The notes below the pieces were generated by a model, which saw nothing but the letters and a program-made list of their open reading frames with translations, did no database searches and was not told where the DNA came from. The position numbers and the translations under genes are program-made. A stretch of 64,000 bases of DNA from Phaeodactylum tricornutum CCAP 1055/1 (taxonomy: Eukaryota > Bacillariophyta > Bacillariophyceae > Surirellales > Neidiaceae). The DNA lies in NCBI RefSeq assembly GCF_000150955.2, contig NC_011691.1, forward strand, positions 186,001 to 250,000. The letters run 5' to 3'. Numbering within the stretch: position 1 is the first letter of the stretch; each line of letters starts with the position of its first letter. Below are positions 1 through 10,883 of this stretch, in pieces.

Positions 1-59
1 TCGGAATTGAAAGTCGAAAGCCTGCACACTTCCTTTGCTTTCACGTTGTTGTCGTTGCA

Positions 60-2132
60 ATGAAGTTCACTTCCGTGACGCTAGCGTGTTTCTTCTTTGT
101 CGAAAGCTCCGGTGTGAGCGCATTTACGTTTTCCACGCCCACACAAAGGCAACGCTCCATCCCGTTGCCGATTGTATCTTCCAGCCGTCGTACTAGGAGT
201 GCGCTCCACGTATCGATCGGCCTCGGTCCGGATCCAAACGAGACTTCCGGCAAGCGCTCCGAGACCTTGGTAGCCGGAGTCGACTACGAAGTCCCTAATC
301 ACGACGATTACCGCCTTTCGCGTCGGAGCAAGCTCGATCAAACTTGTGACGAATGGTTCGCCGGCTTGTTGGATGAAACGGAGGACGGCGTACTAGGCAG
401 TCTGGTAACCGATGCCCGTACGGTGCTCACCACTCCGGTACCACTCGTCAACGATCTGGAGAATCCCGATTCATCCCACGACGATTGGACCCCGTACGTG
501 AACACTCGCTTGCCCTGGACGCCCTTGGTACCGGCGTTTGGCTTGGAGCAGTTCGGCTTACCCGTGCCGCGCCGGAACGCCGAAACCTGGCGTCATTTCG
601 ACGTGGCCTCCATGGTGGCGGAGTCGTACTCCAGTGCCGTAAAACACGACCACGAAGCCAAAGTAGACAAAATTGAACTATTCCGGGAACAATTGGCCGT
701 TGCTGGTGGTTGGTTGGACGATAATGCTTGTGAAGCGCGATTAGTGTACATCAACGGGAGATTCGTACCGCAATTGTCCAAATCCAACGACGTCGCCCGC
801 AATCTGGATTCCACCGACGGCCTTTCCAAACAATCTGTACAATATTTGTCGCGTCTGACGGACGGCTTTACGGACGAATTGGCGTCTCCCGTCCCGAATA
901 ACGATATTCTCGAGACTTCCTACGCCCGGCTCTCCAGGCCGAATCACAATTTGGGCAACGCCACTACGCAGCTTGCCGTCAATTCACAACAAGGAACAGC
1001 CTGCTTTGCCGCGTTGAATACCATCAAAACAGGGGCAGTTGCGTACGTGCACGCGCCGAAGGGCTACAATCACATTGTTGCTGATGAACAAGGCGACGAA
1101 AACGATGAAGAAGGTCCTACCAGACCGAATCTGAAACCCGTCTTGATCGTCAACGCCGTGACCAAGTCCGGAGATGCAGCGGACCATGCCAAGGGAGTGG
1201 CATGTCATCCCCGGACACTTATAGTGGCCGAAGAATCTTCCCTTCTTTCAGTCGTACAAAGTTGCGTGGATTTGGACGATAACTCAGCTCATACACCCAA
1301 ATTGTACAATGGATATACACAGTGTTTCGTACACCAAAAAGCAAACGTCACACACTCCTACCTGGAAGAATCCGGTGGAATAGTTACAGCCGGAGTCGAG
1401 CGTAGTGACGACGAATTTGTCGCGGATGAGACAAAACCTCGCGAAATCGAATCGCGACGAAAGGATCTCCGCGACACTCACTTGGAAGCAATTGATGTAC
1501 ACATCATGGGAGCGGACGCCGCCTACGAAGGCACCATTATGAGTTTGGGCGGTAGCGGGCGCGTTCGGGTCGCGCTTAGTGTCGCGTTGCTGCAACCAGG
1601 TGCACACGCCGGAGTTAATGGATTTTCGCTAGCCGGCGGAGCACAACGTGTCGACATCAAAACAAACATTCATCACGTGGCCCAAGGCACCACCAGCCGA
1701 CAGGTACAAAAGAACATGATTGGTGGACGTGCCACTGGCGCCTTCCGTGGACGCATTCGTGTTGAACAATCGGCGCAACAAACGGAGAGCGAGCAATTGT
1801 CCCGTACGGTTTTATTGAGTGACAAGGCTCGGGCATGGGCGGTGCCCAGTCTAGAAATTATTGCCGACGATGTGCAGTGTGCGCACGGGGCAACCGTGTC
1901 CGACTTGAGCGAGGAGGAATTGTTTTATTTAAGATCGCGTGGTATGGGACAAGCCATGGCCCGCAATTTGTTGATGTACGCATTTTCTGGTGATGTTAGC
2001 GACTGCGTGGATCCAGCCGTGCTGGGCGGATTTGATGGGAATGCTGGTTTGAGGCAACGTGTCATTCGTCGACTTGAAAACCTCGTCCCGCAAGGGGAAC
2101 GAGCAATCAAAGGAGAATTCCAATCCATTTAG
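60..2132 (+). CDS. SUFD: Plastid-targeted SufD, Fe-S cluster scaffold subunit
   Basis: The 690-residue product carries the SufB/SufD beta-helix core in its C-terminal half. SufD is the non-catalytic partner of the SufBCD scaffold that builds Fe-S clusters in plastids. The N-terminus is a hydrophobic signal peptide ending in GVSA before Phe, the diatom bipartite plastid signal. An N-terminal SufD block (GLPVPRRNAETWRHFDV) is followed by the core blocks KNMIGGRATGAFRGRI and DDVQCAHGATVSDL (about residues 600-615), where the His-Gly-Ala-Thr segment corresponds to the conserved SufD histidine region, then FYLRSRGM. The His in place of a SufB-type Cys favours SufD over SufB. One uninterrupted exon with an ATG at 60. 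In the red-plastid lineage sufB and sufC are plastid genes, so this is the imported partner (family knowledge). Confidence 0.93.
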   Translation: MKFTSVTLACFFFVESSGVSAFTFSTPTQRQRSIPLPIVSSSRRTRSALHVSIGLGPDPNETSGKRSETLVAGVDYEVPNHDDYRLSRRSKLDQTCDEWFAGLLDETEDGVLGSLVTDARTVLTTPVPLVNDLENPDSSHDDWTPYVNTRLPWTPLVPAFGLEQFGLPVPRRNAETWRHFDVASMVAESYSSAVKHDHEAKVDKIELFREQLAVAGGWLDDNACEARLVYINGRFVPQLSKSNDVARNLDSTDGLSKQSVQYLSRLTDGFTDELASPVPNNDILETSYARLSRPNHNLGNATTQLAVNSQQGTACFAALNTIKTGAVAYVHAPKGYNHIVADEQGDENDEEGPTRPNLKPVLIVNAVTKSGDAADHAKGVACHPRTLIVAEESSLLSVVQSCVDLDDNSAHTPKLYNGYTQCFVHQKANVTHSYLEESGGIVTAGVERSDDEFVADETKPREIESRRKDLRDTHLEAIDVHIMGADAAYEGTIMSLGGSGRVRVALSVALLQPGAHAGVNGFSLAGGAQRVDIKTNIHHVAQGTTSRQVQKNMIGGRATGAFRGRIRVEQSAQQTESEQLSRTVLLSDKARAWAVPSLEIIADDVQCAHGATVSDLSEEELFYLRSRGMGQAMARNLLMYAFSGDVSDCVDPAVLGGFDGNAGLRQRVIRRLENLVPQGERAIKGEFQSI

Positions 2133-2372
2133 GTGCATATATCATACTGACCGGCTCGATCCAAAGGGATACGAACAGGCTCTCGGTGTCCATCTTTTTT
2201 GCGGTGTACAGTGATGGCTGGGACTGCATTTCCACAAAAGTCCGTAAGCATATGCTAAACTTACTGCTGCATGCCTGTCTAGTTATATGTTTGGCTATTT
2301 TCAGACTTGATGATGTTTGGTTCGAGTTTCGCTTGTTGATATGATTTCAAACCTACCTTCCCATCAAGTATT

Positions 2373-2990
2373 TTAAGTAGTCGTCATTGTTGTGGTATGC
2401 ATCGTCCGCTTGAGCTCGCAGAGCACCTGGGCTGCATCCAATGCTCCTTGGTTTTCGCAAGTTCCTTCAGTCATCAAAGTAGCTAGGCAATCGCTAGTAT
2501 TACAACGTACGCGCTGGCTGCAATCTTGGTACGTGGCGGTCGCTAAATCAATCGAAAAGCAAGGACCGCCAGAGACTGCCGGAAGTTCTCCATCCAACCG
2601 AGCTCGTCGAAGCGGAGCAAAAACGTCGATGCCGGCAGCTTGTTGCGCGATCATCTTTTGTCCGTGGCTTTTTATCTGTTTGTTGGATCTGTCGCAGAAT
2701 AATCACATGCAAAATCGCGTGTTGGGTATTGGTGACTTATCTGTTGCTGTCATTGGAAACGAAGGCACTATCGCTAATAAGCCTTACCTTGTGGGCAAGA
2801 AGTGTATGCCAATGTCTTTCCATCGGCCCAATCCGAATCGTTCAAATCCTTGCAAAAATTGCAACTGCTCCCGTTCTGTCCAGGCAACTCGACGAAGAGA
2901 ACGAGCCGAGTCATTTCGCCTTGAGTTGGACAATGATTCAAAAACGACGATGCTGCTTTCGGTATTCGGCTTGCTCTGCCGCGATGCCAT
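2373..2990 (-). CDS. Single-repeat Myb/SANT protein, SHAQKY-like
   Basis: Two exons: 2990 to 2788 and 2688 to 2373, with a 99-nt GT-AG intron between them. Joined they give about 172 residues. Exon 1 encodes the first part of a Myb repeat (WTEREQLQFLQGFERFGLGRWKDI) and ends in FLPTR. Exon 2 continues in frame with SNKQIKSHGQKMI, matching the third helix of the plant-type SHAQKYF class, so the splice restores one DNA-binding domain. The upstream open frame has no ATG before 2990, which sets the start. The signature is SHGQKM rather than SHAQKY. The tail has no recognised domain and ends in a Thr/Met-rich run. Probable nuclear DNA-binding regulator; target unknown. Confidence 0.75.
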
Positions 2991-3424
2991 GGTTTTTCTT
3001 TCAAACCCAATCCGTCTCTTCCTAACAGAAAGCAAAGATTTTGTTGGCGGCCGTTTACAATTTATCAATGGTAAAGTGCGACTCAATGGGGTGCGAATGA
3101 AGTGAAAGCAAACATTCTGGACAAATGATATGCTGCCGAAAGAGGATTGATCGACAATTGACTGCGATCAAATCTAACTGGATGAATTCGGGCGCGAGTC
3201 TCACTTGTTAGGGACTCATCGAATCGCATCGTGACTGACGAATGTCTCACTGTCAGGGGACAACTCTCGACGGATGAACCATCATTTGGCGGAATGCCCT
3301 TTTCCCGTCAGAGGTAGGTAGTTTCGTTAGGTGATTATTGTTGACGACCTCTGTTGGATTCAATAGATTTTATGCGTGTTGGAACTTTATACAGTTACTG
3401 CTTTATCCATTCACAACACACACA
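2991..3424. other. Intergenic region between Myb gene and IscU-like gene
   Basis: This 434-nt stretch is the upstream region of the Myb gene on one side and the 3' flank of the next minus-strand gene on the other. I see no convincing coding frame or RNA gene. Confidence 0.5.
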
Positions 3425-4441
3425 CTACGCCGATTCGTCATCCTCTTCATAAAGCTCATCAACATAGGACACCCAGTCCTGCGGTGGCGAGGCCGATTTC
3501 CCAGCCCTTCGTCGGCTGCTACTAGATCTGTCAGTATGGATAGTACCGTTACTGGTCAAATCCAACAGATTCAACGTAGAAAGGGAGCGTGGCTGGATCA
3601 CTTGATAATTTTCTTCTTGATCTTTCCACAGCCGAAAGGAGAGGCCGTAGGATGCGTAGTCTCGATCATCATGCCAATGTCGTTCATTCACATTCCCATC
3701 AACGTCTAGCAATCTGAGATTCTTCGCAGCGAATGGTGTGGCGGCTTTTCGTGGTCGCGGTAAGTGTCCCTTGAGGAGCGCCGTGAGTGCCTCTTCCACG
3801 ACATCGAAACAGTGCGTGTGCGTACGTGGCAAGCCCTGTGTCTGAAGCACCGTAGTGCGAAAACTGTCGGAAGACCGGGTAGAAGAGAATTCCAACCAAT
3901 TCTTGGCCGTGCTCCAAGGCAATTTTGTTCGATTCAATTCTTCCACAATCAAGGACGACAGCGAATGCACGGTTTCACAGCGACATTCCTGAAACATTGG
4001 TCGCCCTTTGGTTGTCAGAAGAGGTTCCAAGTGGCCGCTCGAAGCATCCGTTTCCCCTACACTTTTTGCGGCTTTAGCTGGACTCGTCAAGGTTCGGGTA
4101 GTGAGAACCTGTTTGGCAACGTACGACACGGACTCGATGAGACTATCGTGCCGAATAGAAGCCTCGAAACGCACTACGCATCCACAATTTACACTGCATT
4201 GCTGTCCCCAGGCTCGACGAGAGCCGCTCGTTGCCGTGGTAGACGACGGCAGTAGGGATGGCGATAGTGCGTCAACGGGCTCTTTCTCGACACGTTTGGC
4301 CTGATGGGAGGTGGTGTCACCATGCTGTGTGACTACACTAGTCGGTAAACGCCCTTGACGAACAGCGTTCGCAAGACCATTATTGCTGGAACGGAGGGCC
4401 AGTTTGGCTGGTAAACAGCGAGGATGCAACAAGAATCTCAT
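3425..4441 (-). CDS. Divergent IscU/NifU-N-like protein, mitochondrial
   Basis: The frame is open far upstream, but the ATG at 4441 begins a typical mitochondrial presequence (MRFLLHPRCLPAKLALRSSN: no acid, several Arg/Lys), giving 338 residues. Three cysteine-bearing blocks follow the order of the IscU active site: CSVNCGCVVRFEA (Cys82, 86, 88), QECRCETVHSLSSLIVEEL (Cys153, 155) and LPRTHTHCFDVVEEALTALLKGHL (His210, Cys211). The last is close to the IscU block around its His-Cys pair (LHCSMLAEDAIKAAI). Spacing between the first two blocks is longer than in IscU (about 65 rather than about 26 residues), so there is an insertion. The 100-residue tail is unrecognised and acidic at the end. A role in mitochondrial Fe-S scaffolding or transfer is an inference. 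It is not the canonical ISCU, which is far better conserved. Confidence 0.55.
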   Translation of the reverse strand: MRFLLHPRCLPAKLALRSSNNGLANAVRQGRLPTSVVTQHGDTTSHQAKRVEKEPVDALSPSLLPSSTTATSGSRRAWGQQCSVNCGCVVRFEASIRHDSLIESVSYVAKQVLTTRTLTSPAKAAKSVGETDASSGHLEPLLTTKGRPMFQECRCETVHSLSSLIVEELNRTKLPWSTAKNWLEFSSTRSSDSFRTTVLQTQGLPRTHTHCFDVVEEALTALLKGHLPRPRKAATPFAAKNLRLLDVDGNVNERHWHDDRDYASYGLSFRLWKDQEENYQVIQPRSLSTLNLLDLTSNGTIHTDRSSSSRRRAGKSASPPQDWVSYVDELYEEDDESA

Positions 4442-4963
4442 GAGTTCGAGATTTTCAATCGGCACTTTTTCTATGGTATTGCTTTGGCACGGCCAGACAA
4501 ACGTATCGATCGAACACTGACGGAGACCAAAAAAAAGAACGAGAACAAGAAAACGAGAGTGGCGTCGTATGGTATGGTAGCTAGAGCTATCTCTAGTAGT
4601 AGGATGCGTGTACATCCGAGACAGTCGTCTGTCCAGAGTCGCGCCTTCGGTAACGGCATGCAGAGCATTTGTTCTGTGACACCCAAATCGGAGACAATGA
4701 CGTGGTGTCGTTCCGATGTCTGCATGGGCATTCGCACGTCCATCCTGCCACGCACGACGTTTCCAGTGGATTGTAAGTCCGACGTCCGTACAAATGAACA
4801 GTAAGCTATGACAAACCTCAAATATACGATATGCGGGATCCAAATCTACGGGAACCGTGTCTCTCACAGTCAAGTATTTTGATTTATGGTACACACTTCA
4901 ATTCCTTTCACAGTCACGGCCAGTTCACTCACTTTTTAATCCCCCTCAAACATGCATAAACGT
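4442..4963. promoter_or_regulatory. 5' region of IscU-like gene and 3' flank of AP2 gene
   Basis: An open minus-strand frame continues from the downstream gene to about 4894, but it holds low-complexity codons upstream of the presequence ATG and reads like 5' UTR or an unused extension. Two copies of TCACAGTCA (4864-4872 and 4908-4916) lie here, which is TGACTGTGA on the strand of the IscU-like gene. They may be promoter elements. Confidence 0.4.
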
Positions 4964-7900
4964 CTACTTGGCAAGCTTTTCATTGACACCATCAAAGGCT
5001 GCCTTTCGAGCTGTGTTCACCAAGTTTTCGGTTGTTTTCGGACTCTGACTACCGGCCCCTTCACCGCCTCCCGCCTTGAGTTTCTCTCGGGCAATCTCGT
5101 ACGCCAACGCCGCTTTTTCTCGTGTATCAAACACCCCGATATACCGCGACTTGCCGGAAAAGTACAGTTGCGCTTGCCATTTTCCTGAAGGTCGCATTGT
5201 GACACCACGCAAAATAGCTGCTGCCAAGGCCGCCGCCTTGTCGTTCTTTCCTCCGCTCGCTGCATTCACCGCTCGAATGGCGTCAGCAGCTTTTTGCAGC
5301 TCCGCCTTGTCGGTAATTTGTGGCGACTTGTTTTTCTTCTTTGCGCTGGCGCTCGGAGATTTTCTTTGTTTCTTTGCTGAGCCCAGTGCTAGCTTCTCCG
5401 TCAAAGGTCTCTTGGTGCCAGATTTCATTTTGACCACACTCTTCTTGAGCGGCGTTGTGGGTCCCGCTGACGGATGCTGCGCACTGTACATTGGCATTTG
5501 CCTCAGAGGCGGATATGCATAAGGATATGTACCGTACGGCGCGTATTGCGAATACATGGGATGTTGAGAAGGGTATTGCATTCCATTGTGTGTCGAGTAG
5601 TCGTGATACGGATGCGGCGCATCGTGAGGCGACCTTCCTCCATGTGGACGAGACGGTGATCCTTTTCCAGCTGCTGTAGGTGGAGGTCCACCCATGCTGA
5701 TACGCATACTACCCGAAGGACCTGAGGGGACTCCGTGGGGCATTGAGTAATAGGAAGAATGATCCTGGCTGGAAATCGGTTGAGGGTACGATGGATGCGT
5801 CGGGTATTGATTCGAGGCGGCTTGACCTTCACTTTTGTTGACCTTGCCGCTTCCGCTCCTATTGGGTAGACTCAACACTTTTGCATAAGCCTCTTTTGAT
5901 CCGCTGGAAGAGGTTGACCGCATTCCGAGATGAGGAGGAGGAGCAAAGTCGTCGGCGTCACCGAGGTCTCTAGATCGCGACTTTTGTGCCAGTCTGCTTG
6001 ACAGTAACTCGTCGTGCCGCCCGTTACCAATCATTGGCAGCTGTAGTGTTGGAAGGTTCTCACCACTTTCGTCGTCCCCAATATTCTTGCGGTAGTCAGG
6101 CGACCGAAAGACCGGATCGACTCCATTCCCGTGCGCACCGTCTGGTTCTCGGTGTTGTGGCGTGTTGGACGCCAGTTGCAACAGCACACTCAAATCTTCG
6201 TCTTCCATCAAATCACGTTCCGCCAAATGTACCGCATCCACGCTGGGATCCTTACTGGAGCTTCTCCGGGGAACGCGTAACTGTTGCCGCTTCGCCGGGG
6301 TATCGTTCAGTAACGGCAGTCCCCGCATTCTGGACTTTTCTCGGGGTGAGGCAAAGACATCTTTCAAATTCATGGGCGTGCTCGTGGTTGATCCCCGTAC
6401 CTTGGCTGAGGCCAACGGGGAAATACAGATAATGCTCGAAATACCGTGGGAGGCCGAGCGCCGTGAACCGTCCCTCACGGGTGTTTCGCCGCCATCACCG
6501 TTACGGGGCGTCAGATCGTTGCCTCGTGGCAGGGTAGCGACGTCCGTAAAGAAAAAGCTCGTACTGACGGTGGGCGTCCCGGGAGTCCGCGGGATTCCGG
6601 TATGTGGCGTATTTACAATTGAGCCGTATCCGCCCGGTGAAAAGAATCCATTGGCGGTGGGAGACTGCAACCACGCTAGCACGTTGGAGTGGTCGAAGGA
6701 GCCGGTCGACGTTGGTGGTCCCCGACCGTAATCCCAGGCAAAGTCGGTGGGGGTAGCCAAATTGCGTTCGTGACGCGGTGACGGCTTGGCGTCACCACCT
6801 CCTTCGACAGCTGCGTGGCTGCCCTTGTTCTCTTCGAATGAGGAAGCTTCGGGTAACGGCCGCGAGGACGGGCTGGGTGACAGAAAGACACTTGGGGTCT
6901 TGGTGGGCTGCGAAGCGTCGGTATCCAACTTGGGCAGTCGCTGTACGCTGAAATCGGTGGGCGTGGTCGAGCGGTGATCCGCGGCAGTCTAGAAGTATGC
7001 AGAGTGGGACGGGCCGTGGAGGAAATAGAAAAAAACACACGTGGTGGGTGAGAACATTCTCGCCAGGTTCCGAAAGCTGCCGTCGTCATTGTCGTCGGCA
7101 AGACTACGTACCGTTTCGTCGTTCATTTTGGGCGAAAACGAGACACTGTCTTTCCGCGAGTCGGTTGCCAAGGGGCTGGTAGTATTTTCTTCCGAAGGAT
7201 CACAAGAAATGGAATCTGCCGGTGCCTTGTCTTGGTGATTGGGAAAGGATTCCGTGCGGTTGCCCAACGGTCCCCCACCACTATGGATGGAGCACAGTGA
7301 CGGGACTTCGTCATTTTTGCGGGAGGGGCTGCGAAAGGTTTGATACTCTAGGACTGTGGCGGCGAGGGGCGACGACACGGTCGACGGAGAGCCGGCAGCT
7401 CCCGCCGCGTCGGCACCAGTGGACGAGGGTGGAATGGGCCGTCGTCTCGCGGGCGACGCCATGCGACCTCCCCGTCGCGAGACCAATCCGGTACGCGCCG
7501 CTTCGGCTGGTGCAGGCGAAACGTGCGCATCGAAACGGACTTGCTTAGGCGCCGACGTGTCACTATCAACACTTGCGTCGGTTTCCGGATTGGCCCCGTC
7601 CCGGGAGGATTCCGGCAGTCTCGGATCGAGCAAGGGCGGGTCGATCGGTGGGACGACGGTCAGCAAGGGTGTCGTCTCGTGAAGGTCCGACGCGACGCCG
7701 CGTGCGGCGGGAGTCACGAAGGGTGGTGGTGGTGGGGCCGTGTGAGTGGCGGGAGTGGGAACAGCAGTACTGGGTTTTCCCGGCGTCGCGTAAGTCGGGA
7801 CGGTGGTGTTTCGGGGGACCGTACGGGTCGACGGCGGGTCCACGTTCGTCGGTCGCGCCTGGACCTCCTCGTCCTCCTCTTCCAACACCATTACCAATCG

Positions 7901-8050
7901 TGTACTTTGACGTGTGGATCTCTGTGCAGCAAAAACGGAGGAAGCGGAGGAATTTGCCGAAGCACGGTGAGTGATGAGAATGGCAGGCAAAGGAGGGGAC
8001 GAACGATAGATTTTATCGGAACACCGGTAAAGTCGCCGTAGCAGTACCAT
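4964..8050 (-). CDS. Large single-AP2-domain protein
   Basis: Two exons, 8050 to 7112 and 6988 to 4964, joined in phase 0 by a 123-nt intron (donor GTACGT, acceptor TTCTAG), giving about 987 residues. Almost all of it is Ser/Pro/Gly-rich and probably disordered. The only clear fold is an AP2/ERF-type DNA-binding domain near the C-terminus, about residues 907-950, with GVTMRPSGKWQAQLYFSGKS and then RYIGVFDTREKAALAYEIA. The YIGVFDT and ALAYEIA blocks are the AP2 signatures. Just upstream lies a Lys-rich stretch that could be a nuclear localisation signal. A second in-frame ATG at 7891 (MVLEEEDEE) could be the real start, leaving 8050-7892 untranslated. Probable nuclear regulator. Intron and domain are seen; function is family knowledge. 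Confidence 0.8.
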
Positions 8051-9476
8051 CAGTAGCAACCAGGTCCCCGCAGTTGCAGCATCTTATCACTGCAATGGTT
8101 CTCTTTTGGTTGCACAAGAACTGGAGAACGTCGTTTCTTCCCACCAATCGATCGAATACCGTTCCGCTTCCTTCCCAAGAATGACAGTGAATGGCTTGTG
8201 ATTTTTACCACGATGCGTATGCACATGATACCGAGATTCAAACGTATACCGAGACATGCCCATTTTCGACACACACGTTGCTTACCATTCGACGGACCGA
8301 GTTTCGCACACCAACGGCAATCAATCTTGATACGTGTATATATGTGTGTGTGTGTACACTATCCGTAGGATACGTATACACCTCACCCCACCGGACTTAA
8401 CTGTATCTAGCTAGCTAGCTAGCTAGATGGATGCCAAGAGATCCAAAGCAACAACAGAGACGTTCGACTGGTCGATTGCTGACGGAGAGGCGTGTGGAAT
8501 CAGTGCCCTTGGTACTTTTTTTTTGCAACGCACAGAGTTTGTTGATGTGTATCAGTGTGTGTACGTGCGTGTATTTGTGTGTGTGTGTCTCTCCTGCAAT
8601 CCGACAATGTCTTTGACTATAGCGGCAATGGCAAGAACAACGAACAACTACTATGACTAATAGAAGAGAGTACTGGCAACAGATCTAGTACAGCAACAAC
8701 GACCCAAACTCAAAACGCGTCCGAGATTTTTTTTTAGGGACGTTCCCCGTTCGATGCCGGAGACAATCCAGGAATGGCCGGTATAATTTTTCCCCAGCGC
8801 TACCCTACCAGTACTTACAGTTACGTTGCGTCGCGTACATTTATATACTCATACAGTTTCTCTATTTCCGAGTCGCCGCTACTACGGCTACGGCCGCCGC
8901 TGATTCCCCCCTCCCCCTTGCGCAGACACGGCACGGACCCCTTCCGCGCCGCCGCTCCCGTATTTGGCAATGGCCCCTGCCGTTTTCCCGCGTAAAACGG
9001 ACGCCGGCAGGGTTTGTCGTGCGGACCGATCGAAATATTACTAATCTAAATTGTTCGCATTGGGACACTTTAGGCTCCCCGAAACGGCCGACGGAATTAT
9101 CCAAATGCCGGGTCGGCCGTTCCGGAGTCCCTTAGATTTCTCGATTCGACCGATTTCCCGCCTCTTTGGACAGGATCTGAACGTGCTCCGTAAGCCTAAT
9201 TAGGCGCACTACAGCGGTATTTAGGAGAAGCCACCCGGCGTTTGTTGGGAGTCGACGAAGAAATACGAGACTAGTGAGGTCATTCCTCCGCAAGTCCCCC
9301 ACCGGGATGGCGATCTCGCACCGTAGCTAGAGTGGACTTCCGGCACCTGGTTCAACGGTCGCAGCCCTTGTGGACTCTCCATACACAGTAATTCGTTACT
9401 ACAAGGCACTCGATCACGAGATATAGATTAGATACCGGGTTTTTTTCAATATCAATGTCACACACCATTGATTCTG
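8051..9476. other. Gene-free low-complexity region
   Basis: About 1.4 kb between the AP2 gene start and the transposon. It contains short (TG)n runs near 8343-8354 and 8577-8588, a (CTAG)n microsatellite at about 8406-8426, and poly-T runs. The part next to 8051 is the likely 5' UTR and promoter of the AP2 gene. No coding frame here looks like protein. Confidence 0.6.
8405..8427. repeat. (CTAG)n microsatellite
   Basis: About five tandem copies of the self-complementary tetramer CTAG, upstream of the AP2 gene. Likely variable in length between strains. Confidence 0.8.
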
Positions 9477-9664
9477 CAGATATTCTATGCGCGTTCGACT
9501 ATGCGCGTTCCTATGCGCGTTCGGATGCTCTGATTGGTCGAGAAATTGACATTCTTCCTTGAGAGAATGATATTCTTCTGTCCTAAATAAAATAATTTCC
9601 AAAAGTCATTAGTCATTCTTGTGTTGGATTGCTGGAGCCGCGGGTGTGAGCTGTGCTCACCCCC
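9477..9664 (+). repeat. Left terminal inverted repeat
   Basis: Inverted copy of 11818-12005 with one visible mismatch and no indel. Its outer 50 nt hold three near-tandem copies of CTATGCGCGTTC, a plausible transposase-binding array. Confidence 0.9.
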
Positions 9665-9689
9665 TCCCAACCCCCTTTTGCTTACTGTG

Positions 9690-10470
9690 AACGCGCTGAC
9701 CGTCAAAGAGCCCACACCATCCACCCCCATGCGGGCGTACATCAGATCGACCCTCTCGTTGCCCTCGACATCCCCGTTAGCGACAAGGGTCAAGTTGTTG
9801 GACGCCGTATAGCCACAAGTAGATTCCGTGCCCCACATCAAAGGGGCAAACTTCGTCATCAGGTGATGACACGCTTCCTCTTTGTCGGGGCGAAAGTCGC
9901 ACGACGCCCACAGTCCGCGGAGACCGTCCCTCAGCACGCACCGCAGCATCCAACAGGTCCAACATGTGCAGCAGCGTGTACATGGTATCCGACGTGTGCA
10001 TAAAGGGCCGTGGGACGGTGGCGGTAGACAATGCCTATTCGCGGGCGGACTGGAAGACGACAAAGTCGTTTTCGGAAACGTTAAAGCACAGAAAGTCGAA
10101 GCAATTCAAGCGTTGTTTCTACACGTTTCCCACACAGTGTATGTTGGAATGGAGATTGGGTGTGGCTGTTCGTGCATACAGCGGAACGCCGAAGGCACCG
10201 TCCGGGGGTCCACTATCCGGAATGGGTCGTTTCCGCAACGTGATGGAGGTTGCGCGACCTGCGCAACCAGTTATGGTTGTGGAGCATACTGTGTAGGACA
10301 GTGTGTCAAAACACTTGACAGACTGGTACTGTCAGATGCATCCTGGAGAAGTGTGCTGACAAGCAAAGGGAGCAGCAGGAATTACGGAATCACAAGTAGC
10401 TCCAGACCCCCAAGCACTACCAAGTTGGCCCATGCCTGACAAGGGGACAATTCCCAACAAACTTAAGAAA
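9690..10470. other. Transposon-internal open blocks, unrecognised
   Basis: The left half of the element holds broken protein-like stretches on both strands: on the minus strand around 9690-10010 (WASCDFRPDKEEACHHLM, GNERVDLMYARMGVDGVGSL) and on the plus strand around 9964-10296 and 10360-10467. None starts or ends cleanly and none matches a transposase I know. They may be remnants of the internal genes. Confidence 0.3.
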
Positions 10471-10883
10471 GCAGGTTGTTGATAGGTACAAGACCAATGC
10501 AGTATATCACAGTGAACAAAAAGAAGATTATTACGCAGAAACGACTTGTTTGTGAGCTTGTTGTAATTCCTTGGTGTGACAACAGCAACACTGCAGCAAA
10601 TAGACTTGATTCAAAGAATAGAGCCAAAGGGGAGCCGCGAGAAATTACAACAAAGATTTGTGTTGGCACAATCTAGACTTTTTGGAGTATGAAATTGAAC
10701 TATGTTGAATGTCCTTTGCCATGATGGCTTTGAGAGAATATACACACTTGGAAAAGACATGATGGGTTTTGCTACAACTATCTTTTTGTTGCTGGTGACA
10801 AGAATCAAATGAACAATAGATGGTGAGAAATGAATGCATGAAGTTTGTTTCTTCATTTAATTTAAAGCACAAGTAAGTAGTCA

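Noticed and set aside
4442-4894. N-terminal extension of the IscU-like protein
   Set aside because: The frame is open, but the presequence begins at 4441 and the extra sequence is not protein-like.
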